NCBI RefSeq assembly: GCF_023278565.1
Contig: NC_064673.1
Span: 3,534,001 to 3,598,000 of the forward strand
Length of the DNA: 64,000 nt
Direction: 5' to 3'
Source of the DNA: Colletotrichum lupini
Taxonomy: Eukaryota; Ascomycota; Sordariomycetes; Glomerellales; Glomerellaceae
Shown here: positions 39,498-50,126 of the stretch, piece by piece
How the letters are laid out: each line of letters opens with the position of its first letter
Numbering within the stretch: the first letter of the stretch is position 1
The notes under the pieces: generated by a model
What the model was told of the DNA's origin: nothing
The model's input: the letters and a program-made list of their open reading frames with translations, nothing else
Database searches by the model: none
Translations under genes and position numbers: made by a program

Positions 39498-40623
39498 CAG
39501 AGCCGAGCACCGCTGTCTTACCTGCTTGCCAAGTAACATTAGTCAGCAGAGGCTCTACCCCGGCTACTCTTCATAAGCTTCCCTTCCTCCTACTATACCT
39601 GGATACTATATACATACCTAAGTTATTCAAAATATTAATTATTTTTTTTCGCCCTAGGGCTAGTACTCCGTAAGAGCATATACACTATGCTAATAGCTTA
39701 AAGTACTAATAAGTATATAATACTTGTAAAAGCCTAATGAGTTATGCTTAGATTAAGTACGGGTCGACGTCTGTACCTGTTCTATATTATAGCTATTAAA
39801 TGTTAATAAATCGCGCTCCATTTCATTTTAAAGTGATAAGAAGAAGGATGTACTAATGGTGAGCTTTTAGGGTAGACCTTAGATTTATTTGTTTAGGTAT
39901 AGAGTTATAGTACTAGAAGAATTATCTAAAAGGGATGAGATTAAGTTATGTATTGTCATAACTAAAGTTTGTTCTTAAGTTTAGATTATATAGTTAGGTT
40001 TTTGATATTAGTTACGAATGTTAATTAATAGAACGACTATAGTTATTAAAAACGATTGATTATTTTGATAACAAATTTAAGAAGATTAATATTAATCTCG
40101 GTATCAATTAGTTGAACATCATGACTACGATTCTATTAGAACTCTATTATAAACCTTCAAACCTTTACTGAATTTTGTTTTTCTTTGATAATAAGGTATC
40201 TAGGGGCTAGGAAGATCGTGTTAGCACGAAGACTCCCGGCGATGTAGACCCACTACTTTAACACGCTCGGCAGATCTATATCCTCCGCAGACATGTCGCC
40301 GTGTCAGGGTTCGTGGACTAAATCTAGGATCTGCTCGGCACATCTGCCACCGGGGCGTAGGCGGGGTAGCTCCGCGTAAGAAGGTCACGAGGACTACTAG
40401 CCCAGAATATTGCCGGTTGACAGAGCTGCTATTCGAGCCATCTGTATACATAAACTTGAGATATTCTCATTCGGTCTCTTCTTACCACCCTCGCATGAAG
40501 GAATAAAGAGGCTATAGCGAAGGCCAGCTGACTCCAGGCTTGAAATCTTACCCCAGTTTCGGATACCGATCTACAATCGAGTCGATTAGCCTCGGGTCTC
40601 CCCCTCTTCATGGAGCGGAAACC
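39498..40623. other. intergenic, moderately AT-rich
   Basis: No gene is seen. 39600-40200 is AT-rich but without the extreme stop-dense pattern of the RIP-saturated elements. 40200-40620 is balanced and presumably holds the GH5 promoter. Confidence 0.5.
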
Positions 40624-42579
40624 ATGGCGCGGCTTCAGGGTCTTTGTGCTACTTTGTTATGGTTCTATCAGGTTAACAACGTGATCTCTCAATGTTCAGG
40701 AGATTTTCAACCCATCTCAGCATCTGAGTTTACTGCTCAGCTTCAGCCCGGATGGAATTTAGGGAACACCCTCGATGCTTTCCCGAATGAAGACAGCTGG
40801 AACAACGTACCAGTGGTTGCAGGAACCTTTGATGATGTGAAGGCTTTCGGTTTCAACAGCGTCCGCATCCCAGGTATGTTCTTGACAGCCAGCCCTCCTG
40901 TAGGGCGACACCCGCCTCTTGTTAGCATATGCTTAAAGACACCATGTACCTTATTAATCATAACAGTCACTTGGATGAACCATTTCATCGGCTTTTCAGA
41001 CCAGGGAGACTCTCCTGATTGGACAGTAGATCCTGAATGGCTCCAACGAGTTGCTAACGTCGTCGACATGGCCACGTCTCGGGACCTCTATGTCATCATT
41101 AATGTTCACCACGACTCGCACTTTTGGGCGGATCTGACAGTAGCAAACGCTAATTATAGCATGATAGAGGAGAAGTTCTACAGGCTCTGGTACCAGATTG
41201 GTACCAAACTCGCCTGTACCCCATCCCTCGTGGCATTTGAGCCACTTAATGAGGCTCCTGGAGACACAGCCGAGATTGCGGCCGAGCAGAACAAGCTGAA
41301 TAACATATTTCTTCAAGCAATCAACGACGCCGGCGGATTTAATTCAAAGCGTGTCGTTACACTAAGTGGGCCCGGTCAGGATATCGTTCGGACAAGCCTC
41401 TGGTTTGAGCCGCCTGACTCGAAGTACACGAATCCGTGGGCCCTCCAAGTGCATTACTACAACCCTTGTAAGTCATCGCCGGTCTGCCCCTTTATTTGTG
41501 TACTATGCTACAAAGGCAAGCACTGTCTGACATGGATCAACTAGATGATTTTACGTCAGCCGCATGGGGCAAAACCATATGGGGCTCTAGCGTCGACCTT
41601 ACCGCATTCGAGACCGATTTTAGTCGGCTCCGCGACAACTTCACTGACGTCCCGATGGTTGTTGGCGAGTGGCTCGTGAGTCCGGTACATTCGGAGCCTG
41701 CAGCACGATGGAGATACTACGATATCATCGGACGGCTCTCCAGAAAATACGACTTTGCTCCAATTGTGTGGGATACCGGCAACGATCTCTTGGACCGCAG
41801 TTCACACACCTGGTACGACGTAACCGGCCTCAACCTTCATTTCAATGCTTTAGCTGGCAATCTCAACGCTCTTCCCGACTCAACCCTGGACACTACGGCG
41901 ATTAGCCAATTCAGCTCGGCGTTTGTTTTTCACAAGGTCGGAACCGCTGTCGAGAGCGTATCCCTCTCCTTCACATTCAACGGAGACTCCGTCAAGTCCA
42001 TTACCACGGCGGACGGGGCCAGCCTCACGCTGAATCCGGACTACACCGTCGACGAGACTGATATCACGCTATCTGTATCATTCCTGTCCCACTACTTCGA
42101 TGTTGCCGGCCCTCCGGGCATCAAGACCACGTTGTTGGTTTCTTTTGCCAGCGCGCCGAGCATCCCGATCCAAGTCGTGCAGTGGGATACGCCCACGCTC
42201 CCATTGTCCAGCACTACGGCGACTTCGGCTAGCAACATCGACGTAGAAGTGAATTGGAACAGCGTCGGGAAGCCCGCGACGGTAGCAGCTTTCAAGAGCG
42301 ATGGCACACCGTTAATGGACGAATGGACTGTGGTGTTGCCGCCTCTGCAGCGGGGGAGAACAACACTTGGCAGTGGTTGGGGCTGGAGTTGTGAGTTCTC
42401 TGACTCGAAGCACGTTCCGTCCAGGAAGTCTACTAACTTCAGTAGGGGGCCAGCAGGGAGTCACAATTGCTACGGCTGCTGTATCCGCCGCCATTCAATC
42501 GGGCATGACAACAACCTTTATGCTGGAGTCGTACCCTCGCGTTCTGGGCAACTATGCTAACTTCACTTTGTACGTTTGA
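40624..42579 (+). CDS. secreted GH5 endo-beta-1,4-glucanase (cellulase) with C-terminal Ig-like X2-type module
   Basis: There are four exons, 40624-40873, 40967-41467, 41545-42390 and 42443-42579, with GT-AG introns of 93, 77 and 52 bp; the product has 577 aa. An N-terminal hydrophobic signal peptide (MARLQGLCATLLWFYQ) precedes the GH5 domain. GH5 hallmarks are GWNLGNTLDAF, the strand RIPVTW completed by splicing, NVHHDSHF, the acid/base Glu in FEPLNEAPG, HYYNPY around intron 2, and the nucleophile Glu in VVGEWLVS. After about residue 390 comes a beta-sandwich module resembling CBM_X2/CBM46 (FTFNGDSVKSITTADG..., ending ESYPRVLGNYANFTLYV). It would cleave internal cellulose or beta-glucan bonds outside the cell. 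The next gene is a GH3 beta-glucosidase on the same strand, a sensible functional partner. All key residues are present; I take it as intact. Confidence 0.88.
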
Positions 42580-45169
42580 CAGAACTACTATCGGGCTTCT
42601 TACTCTTGTTATCAAATGGAAGAGAGAAACAAGAGCTTTGTAAATCTTCTTAGTGGTACATCATGGATGACAGCACATAGCCAAGGCAACCGAGGTCCTC
42701 GTATGATGGATTACGGTTTCTCAATTCAATGGACTCGACTAGATCATAACTCCAGTTCCAAGTGAACATTCTGTATCTCAGCACCCATGTCATCTGCCTG
42801 CTAGTAGTGGACGATTTGTAGGTTTCTTCTGCACTGCGCAAGCGTCCGTCCAAGGTTTCCTACCTCATTCACCTACATGTGCCCACGATTCTATTGTCTG
42901 AAAATATGTGAAGGCTAAACCGTACCTTTCAAACTTGCTCTCCGACTGTTACATTCAGATATGCCTAAATTTTCATGGCACTGTTACATACATCAATACG
43001 TACGTGGAATGGATGACTGCAACATTGAGTCTCATATCCTACGGAACATAGAGCTGCCCGAACTTTCAGCTGTGGGTCACCTTCCCCCTTTCACAATGCC
43101 TTAAGTTGAATGCTCGCATCCCAATCTGGGAACGATCCTTCCCAGTTGCTGGAAGTTCGGCGCAGGAGGCCGACCTCAATGAGTACGTCTGTCAGGGTCC
43201 TGAGGCAATCGAAACTGCGTAAATGACCGGCGCTGTACCAAAACCGCCAAGAAAGACGTAAAGCGAGGAGATGGTGTCGCCGTTAAAGCTTTTGAAGTGC
43301 CTGATACTGGCCGTCAAACTTAGCAGGGCTTCTCAAAGCTGCGAGTTTCCTTCGGGTGCCTCGCCCACCCCTGAACCGATAAATACGTACGCTGCTAGCT
43401 AGAGAACCACGCCTCGGACTCTTTCGTCCCGATCATAGAATCAGAAGAACCCAGCGAGATTAAGCAGCAATCTTTTCACACCCTCTTCCCTGCAGATTGG
43501 AGCGGGGAAGGTGGGATGTATGAAGGTGATGACAGGTATATGAGTCTCAGCTGACAGGTTTCGTGGATTAGTTACCCCGAGAAAGCGGGATCTTGGGCAT
43601 TGGGAATTTATTTCAAGGGATTTGAAGCTGGGGAAAAGCGGGACAAGGGGTGCGATGTGACAGGCCAACGGACAGGTGCGATTCGGACGTTGTCTTAAGG
43701 GCAAGGCACATGAGAGCCGGGAGTGTATCCAGTAGAGATGGGAATTCGGCCCTATAATAATGCACTAAACGTTAAGATATTTCAGTGACGCTGTTCGTCT
43801 CAACTGCCTTCTACTTCTAATTAGACAAAATATGTTTGTAATATATTTAAAGAAAAGCACGAACTGGGCTGGTTAAGCATAACCTATAGATTTTAAATTC
43901 CGTTCCTTAACAACTTAATATCGTATAAAATCATAATTCAAAGAGTTTCTTAATTAGCTTATTAAGATATCTAAATAAAAGAATATAAGTAAAGTTTTAA
44001 AGAGAAAAGGATTATAAAAAAGTATTAATAATAAGATAACTTAATATTTAATATATTAACGTAGTTATATAAAGATGGTTTGATAAGCTCATTCTATAGT
44101 TAAATAGGAATTTTATAAGAATAATTAGTTAATTAATTAAGAATAAGAGCGTATACTTGGAATACTTTTATTCATTTATATTAAAATAGATAATCTCTTA
44201 AGCTAAGTAAAAGTAAAGCATGTTAATTCTTTAGAGCCCTATATTATTAGACTAATTCGTTATGCTATTTAATTAACTATTTTAAAATATTAGTCTTATT
44301 ATATATATGCTTTTTAAACTTATATATATTAAATAGTAATTATAGCTATTGAGTTAATTAACTTTTAATATAGAGATAGATATAAATTATAGAATATATA
44401 AGTTGCATTTAATGTAATAACAAATAATTTTTTTAACCATTAGTTAAAACCTACTCTTTGAAATATAATCGGAAGGTAAGCAGCCTTCCTTACTAAATAG
44501 CTTGCTCATTAGCTACACTATTGATATTGACAAATTACTTATGAGGTATTCTTTGATAAGATTAACTCTGTGTAAGTACCGGTATATAACATTCTCTGGT
44601 TACGTATATCAGACAAAGACAGAACCGCCTAACTTATCATAAGTAGGGTGGTGAGCGACCTGTCCTATGTGACTTATGGCTTACTGGAGGGAGGAGAGGT
44701 CAGCTGCCCGAAAGGACCAAGCAAAGCCCGCCGCAGCAGCGCCCAGGGTCCTCAAAGCAGCCAAGGCATAACGAGGTGGCAACATCGGCCGCAAGGCGAC
44801 CTACGATGGGTCGAATCTATACAGGTCAAGGTTGGAGTTTGTGGGGAGGATGCGCGTTAAGCTGTGCCGCCTGGCTATTTTACTGCTTTGGCGCCCGCAG
44901 TTTCAACACCTGCAGAATAGCGTAGAGGGACCCTTGGTTCCTGTGTCATGCATGTGTCATGGCACGCAGTGTTAGAAATACGTCACCTACCGCCCGACTT
45001 CGGGCGGAGATGTCTTCTCGGGGCAAGTACGGCCGATATGATCCATGGATAAGGAAGACTTACAAGAGCGATGACTGTACTGACGAACCTCTATATGAAA
45101 GGCTCGCAGGCGGCATAGATAGCCTCATTAATCAAACCGAACATCTTGTAGTCTATCCTCTTCACAAGT
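42580..45169. other. intergenic region between GH5 and GH3, with an AT-rich core
   Basis: 42580-43740 is balanced-GC with only short frames (87 codons on minus at 43441-43704, no domain). About 43760-44460 is AT-rich, possibly an old repeat relic, but I find no ends, LTR or transposase. 44640-45169 is balanced and precedes GH3; two short frames (70 and 73 codons) look incidental. Confidence 0.5.
44990..45007. other. 8-bp GC-rich inverted repeat with 2-nt spacer
   Basis: CCGCCCGA-CT-TCGGGCGG lies 163 bp upstream of the GH3 start. It could be a hairpin or a binding site for a dimeric or zinc-cluster regulator; the role is unknown. Confidence 0.4.
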
Positions 45170-47947
45170 ATGATGTTTGACGGCTTACTTCTGTATGCCA
45201 TCACGGCGGCAGCCACGGTCATTCAGTCCGATGCCCACTTTTATGGGGAGAGCCCGCCTGTCTACCCAGCTCGTACGCCTGGACCAGCATTCATAGGTTT
45301 TCTATGCTAATCAGGAGGATCTTAGCCAATATGACGGGGGCTGGAGATTGGGCAGACGCTTATGGGAAAGCCAAAGCTCTCATTGCGGAGATGACTCTCG
45401 ACGAGAAAGTGAGTATGTTGCGAGGCAGTATCGCAACAGCCTAAACATCAGAAGCGAGATCCGAGAAAACATCTAACTGATTACCGTAGTCCAATTTGAC
45501 ATACGGTGTCTCTAGCACACATAATGGATGCTCCGGTAACATTCCAGGCGTTTCTCGCCTTGGATTTCCGGGTCTTTGTCTCCAAGATGCCGGAAACGGT
45601 GTTCGAGGCACTGACATGGTGAACAGCTATCCCGCGGGCATCACTGTTGGCGCAAGGTCAGAAAGCCCCTTCACGATTCTGAGAGATGCTGACTGGACCA
45701 GCTGGAACAAAAAGCTTACCAAGCTGAGAGGTCATTACCTTGGAGGAGAGTTCCGCACCAAAGGCGTGAACGTGGCTTTAGGGCCTGGTACAACATCCTG
45801 ACGTCGGATCTTAAGACTGGCGCTGACTCGATAATAGCCGTTGGACCGTTGGGTAGGGTAGCTCTTGGCGGTCGGAATTGGGAGGTGTTTTCCAACGACC
45901 CTTACCTCTGCGGTTCGCTCGCAGCCGAGACCATCACTGGCATTCAGGAGCAAGGGGTCATGGCGAGCGTCAAGCATTTCATTGGCAACGAACAGGAGAC
46001 AAATAGAAGGCCCCTCGAGGGGTCCGAACCCCCGGTCGAGGCGGTGTCGTCTAACATTGACGACAAGACCCTCCACGAGCTTTATCTCTGGTGTGTATAG
46101 CTGCTGTAATTTCCCCCACCATTTCAGAAACTGACTAGGAATGAAGGCCATTCCAGGATGCCATGAAGGCTGGTGCGGCGAATGTAATGTGCAGGTATAA
46201 ACCGACGCTAATCCTTGGTGTGTTTCAAGTTAATTTGAATCCAGTTACAACCGTGTAAACAACTCGTATGCCTGCGCGAACAGTAAGCTACTCAATGGGG
46301 TGCTCAAGACGGAACTCGGATTTCAGGGCTTCACCGTCAGTGACTGGGATGCCCAGCGTATGTTGAACCCGTTCCCCTTCCTTAAAAACCGCTGACTTTG
46401 AAAAGACTCAGGAGTCACGAGTGCTCTCGCCGGCCTCGACATGGCCATGCCTGGTTCCGTATATTGGGGCGCCAATCTTACCACAGCAATCCAGAATGGC
46501 TCTGTGCCGGAATCACGATTGGATGACATGGTTACAAGGTAAGCTAGTCCGGATCTCTGTGTTTGAGCTTGAGCCAATACTCAATAGAATCGTTGCATCG
46601 TGGTATTATTTAAGTCAAAACGAAGGTTACCCAGATCCAGGCATTGGGATACCATTCGAAATCAGAGGGCCACATAAGCGAATCAATGCCAGAGACCCCA
46701 ATGCGGTTACGGTTCTCTTCCAGGGGGCAACCGAAGGGCACGTACTCGTGAAGAATCTAGATGCTCTGCCATTGAAGGAGCCGCAAGTTGTGTCAGTCTT
46801 TGGTTATTCCGCCACTACCTATCAGGCCTGGGGTCCCGTGCAGGGGATGGACATGCTCAAGTGGCTTCTTGGACAGACTAATGCGAATCTGACGGAGCTT
46901 CTGCTCGCCTCCCGCTCTCAGGATCTGAGATCATCGGCCATCGCGATGAACGGCACCATCTTCACGGGCGGCGGCTCAGGCTCGACCACTCCAGGCTGGA
47001 TATATAGCCCGCTAGACGCGCTGACGCAGCGCGCCATGAAGGATGGTACGGATCTGCTTTGGGACACGGTCAGCCCAGCCCCGTCCGTGTCCGAATCCGA
47101 CGCTTGTCTGGTGTTCATCAACGCCTGAGCCACGGAGACACTGGACAGATCCGCGCTCTACGACGATTACTCGGACGGGCTCGTCAATTCGGTGGCGGAC
47201 CAGTGCAGCAACACCATCGTCGTCATTCACAACGCAGGCATCCGCCTCGTGGACGGGTTCGTCGACCATCCAAATGTCACCGCCATCATCTACGCTCATC
47301 TACCCGGCCAAAGCTCCGGAGAGGCCACCATAGCCCTGCTATATGGCGACGAGAACTTCTCGGGGAAGCTGCCTTATACCGTCGCCCGGCAGCCAAGCGA
47401 CTATGGCGACCTCCTCGATCCGGACCTGCCGGAGGGCAATTTCACGCTCTTCCCACAAAGTGATTTCGATGAGGGTACAACCATCGACTATCGCGCCTTT
47501 GACGCGTTCAACATCACGCCACGGTACGAGTTCGGCTTCGGGATGTCGTACACAACGTTCGAGTACGCCGACCTGTCGATTTCCTACCGGGATGGACTGT
47601 CTCGTGACGAATATCCTTCTGGGCCCATTGAGCAGGGTGGCCATCTTGACCTCTGGGACAACCTCGGCGATGTCCAATTCCGTATCAAGAATACTGGCGG
47701 TGTCGCTGGCCAGGAAATTAGTCAGCTTTATCTCGACGGGACGAACAGCCTCAAACACTTACGCGGATTTGAGAAAGTAGCTTTGGAGCCGGGACAGACT
47801 GAGACGGTGACGTTGTCGTTGACGCGGAGAGACTTGAGCGAGTGGGACACTGTTAGCCAGAACTGGAAGCTGCGGACTGGGAGGATCAGGTTATGGGTGG
47901 GGGCCAGCTCTAGGGATATCCGATTGGAAGGTTTCTTGGAGTTGTAG
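45170..47947 (+). pseudogene. secreted GH3 beta-glucosidase with one in-frame TGA
   Basis: Nine exons fit in frame: 45170-45272, 45326-45408, 45490-45656, 45702-45787, 45838-46090, 46147-46194, 46245-46357, 46412-46538, 46588-47947 (779 codons plus stop). The N-terminus has a signal peptide, then GH3 blocks: [32 protein letters not shown], the [11 protein letters not shown] loop, VKHFIGNEQ, catalytic nucleophile Asp in [10 protein letters not shown], then the (alpha/beta)6 domain (NTIVVIHNAGIRLVDGF), PxxFGFGMSYTTFEY and a fibronectin III-like C-terminus. A single TGA at 47126-47128 interrupts ACLVFINA-stop-ATE where relatives have INAW, so a TGG became TGA. All splice sites and the rest of the frame are otherwise sound, suggesting recent inactivation, or stop readthrough. 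Around intron 7 two residues of the usual DWDAQHSGV block are missing. Role: glucose release from cello-oligosaccharides. Confidence 0.85.
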
Positions 47948-48516
47948 AGTGTACACAGCAGTAGCCAATCCAATTAACTTCTGTATACCTGGTCCCGGGC
48001 TGAGTCTATGATGGAAACGTAGTCCTACGGCACGAAGATTTGATGTTCCCCAACCTCGTTAGCCATGCGAGGATGGAGTCTGCCGGAGTCGCTCCGCTTT
48101 TGAAAGTTGAGGGAAAGCAAGCTCTGAATGTATATACATCTGCAAACCCACCATTTTGACACGGTACATGTTCATGTACTCGGAGTTGCCTTCTCTTTTT
48201 GCAAGGCCTGCCAATAATACCATCGATCTGAACTAGCCGTTCCGATGAGACGACCGAGATTAGATGTACTTTTGACTTGCTACAGGCTTGTCTCAAGACA
48301 AGCATCCTTACAATGAGTAACACGCCCTTCAGGTATTTCCAGTCCACACCTTTCATTTCTGCGCTGAGAGAGCCACAAGGTTCGCAGGCACTGCCGCGAG
48401 GACTTACCGTATAACACTGGGGTATTCTTGCGCGTAATGTTATTAATTACCGGTACATCCCCTCGCCTTCTTGTCTATGGTTCTAGCTGGTGTCAACAGC
48501 TCCACCAGGCACCATC
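47948..48516. other. intergenic, no gene seen
   Basis: This 0.57-kb balanced-GC spacer lies between GH3 and the reductase gene. A 116-codon minus frame (48006-48356) shows no domain. Confidence 0.5.
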
Positions 48517-49170
48517 ATGTCAGAAGCCGCCAATGTTCTTGTAGTGGGTTGCGGTGCGGTCGGCACCATGTGTGCCTATGCCCTGCACAAATCCAAGGCG
48601 GCCACCGTCACGGGAGTTTTCCGCTCGAACTTTGAGGAGGTGCAGCGTCTAGGACTCTGTATCAGAAGCGTCGACCACGGAACGGTATTAGACTGGAAGC
48701 CTCATCACGGTAAGAGTTCAGCAGTGTACCCGTTAGATTATCAGGAAGACCTAAATACCGGTTGCGCGGCGTCTAGTGGAAAGGAACATATCGGACGCGG
48801 CAAGGCACGGCCCGTTCGACTACGTTCTTGTGGCGATGAAAAGCCTGCCCGACATCTATTCTATCCCGGATCTTATTGCCTTGGCCGTCACGCCGGGCCG
48901 GACATCCATCGTGCTCGTCCAGAACGGAATCGACATAGAATGGCCCTTCGTCGACGCGTTCCCTGAAAATGTCGTGCTCTCGGGTGTCACTATGATCGGG
49001 TGCGAGCTCAATGGCCGCGAGGTCCTGCACAATGACCCAGACAAGCTGCACCTCGCCCCCTTTCCGAGCCCAGGTCTTCACCGGCGGAGGCAGGAGGACG
49101 CGTGCAGCACCTTTGCGGCACTCTACGCGCTCGGTGGCGTTGCCTGCGAGATCCACGAAGACATTGTGCG

Positions 49171-49610
49171 CAGCGCTTATACCCAAACAAACAAATCAAA
49201 TATGAGGTTCATATTTGATTATTTGGCTGATTTCTCGCGCCATATTTGATTGTTTGATAAATTTGACAAATATTTGATTGATTTGAGTGATAAGTTATCA
49301 TAGAGTGAAGTTGAACATTAGACGAGTAAATGGTATAGTGGATGCGGCGCCGTACGCGCCGAACTTTTTGGGGCGACTCCACTTTAATTCCGGAGGTCCG
49401 GTGTTCGAATCCGGGTCCGGGCGGCCCCTTTTTTTCCGTATTTTCTCGGTATATTATTGGTATATTCGGGTCCACCCTTAGATTCTAGATTTGATCAAAT
49501 ATATCAAATATACGGGCTAGAATATTTGATTGTTTGACTCGCTGAAATTCCTATATTTGACTGTTTGTTTGACTTATTTGTTTGATTGATTTGAATGGGT
49601 ATGTGCGCTG
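49171..49610. mobile_element. hAT-type MITE copy 1 (440 bp), TSD ATTGTGCG
   Basis: 8-bp duplications lie at 49163-49170 and 49611-49618. The imperfect terminal inverted repeats are CAGCGCTTATACCCA on the left and, on the reverse strand at the right end, CAGCGCACATACCCA. CAG ends and 8-bp TSD fit the hAT superfamily. Subterminal sequence is built from many TTTGATT/AATCAAA motifs in both orientations. A Pol III-like core sits in the middle. There is no coding capacity. A related mutated copy is at 57749-58132. Confidence 0.85.
49324..49435 (+). other. tRNA-derived (Pol III promoter-like) module inside MITE copy 1
   Basis: An A-box-like TGGTATAGTGG (49331-49341), a perfect hairpin CGGCGC-CGTAC-GCGCCG at the anticodon-arm position, a B-box-like GTGTTCGAATCC (49401-49412) and a T7 run (49429-49435) occur in tRNA order. 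The T-stem has mismatches and the putative acceptor ends do not pair, and the core is about 20 nt longer than a normal tRNA. It is therefore unlikely to be a working tRNA but could be transcribed by Pol III. Copy 2 keeps the 3' part in mutated form (57919-57955). Confidence 0.5.
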
Positions 49611-50126
49611 ATTGTGCGGCGACGATGGATGAAGCTCGTGTGGAATGCCTCGTTCAACCCAGTGTGCGCCATCACTGGACTGGACTCTGGTGCGGTCCAA
49701 GCCGCCGGGTACATCGACACCTTGGTACGTCCAGTTATGGATGAGGTCGTAGCTATCGCGGAGGCCGCTGGTTATGGGCTCCAGCCCGGCATTCAGGATG
49801 AGATGATTTCGTTCACACCTGAAGCGATTGGACTCAAACCGAGCATGCAGGTTGACGCGATGATGGACAGGCCGATGGAGGTGGAGGTTATTCTTGGCAA
49901 CCCGCTGCGGATCGCGCAGGAGCTAAAAGTTGAGGCCCTGGTCTTGACGATCCTATGTAATCTTCTTCGCGCCAGACAGTGGAAGTACAAACAACGAACA
50001 TGAGTTGATGACATGACTCAAGATGAGTTATTTTTGAACGAGAATTAGCAATTCAAGGCCAATCGGTGTTGCATCACGTTTGAGACCTAATTTCCATTGT
50101 TTCTCGCTATGGGTTTGCTTCTTGTC

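Larger units (their letters stand above)
48517..50003 (+). pseudogene. ketopantoate reductase-like (ApbA/PanE) gene split by a MITE
   Basis: The exons are 48517-48709, 48777-49170 and 49619-50003; removing 49171-49610 and one ATTGTGCG copy restores a 323-aa frame with DIVRRRWMKLVWNASFNP across the junction. The N-terminal Rossmann fold has the NAD(P) motif VLVVGCGAVGTMCAY; the middle has YVLVAMKSLPD and VLVQNGID, where the catalytic Lys is in the MKS motif; the C-terminal helical domain has KLVWNASFNPVCAITGLDSG. The family reduces 2-dehydropantoate or similar 2-keto acids with NADPH. As it stands the frame ends inside the MITE (stop 49247-49249), leaving the cofactor domain without the C-terminal substrate domain. 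If the MITE were removed as part of an intron the gene could still work, but I see no convincing splice pair that restores frame. Confidence 0.88.

Noticed and set aside
43760..44460. A further RIPed transposon
   Set aside because: It is AT-rich, but no LTR, TIR, TSD or transposase or RT remnant could be found, so it is left as AT-rich spacer.
47012..47758. Overlapping frames of 95-145 codons on both strands over the GH3 last exon
   Set aside because: They are shadows caused by the GC-rich third positions of the GH3 frame; the GH3 frame itself explains the conservation.
49324..49435. A functional tRNA gene
   Set aside because: The A and B boxes and T-run are present, but the acceptor ends do not pair, the T-stem has mismatches, the core is too long, and it lies inside a MITE; kept only as a tRNA-derived module.
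49171..49610. The MITE as an ordinary intron of the reductase gene
   Set aside because: It has TIRs and an exact 8-bp TSD, and no GT-AG pair at its edges restores the frame without the duplicated bases.
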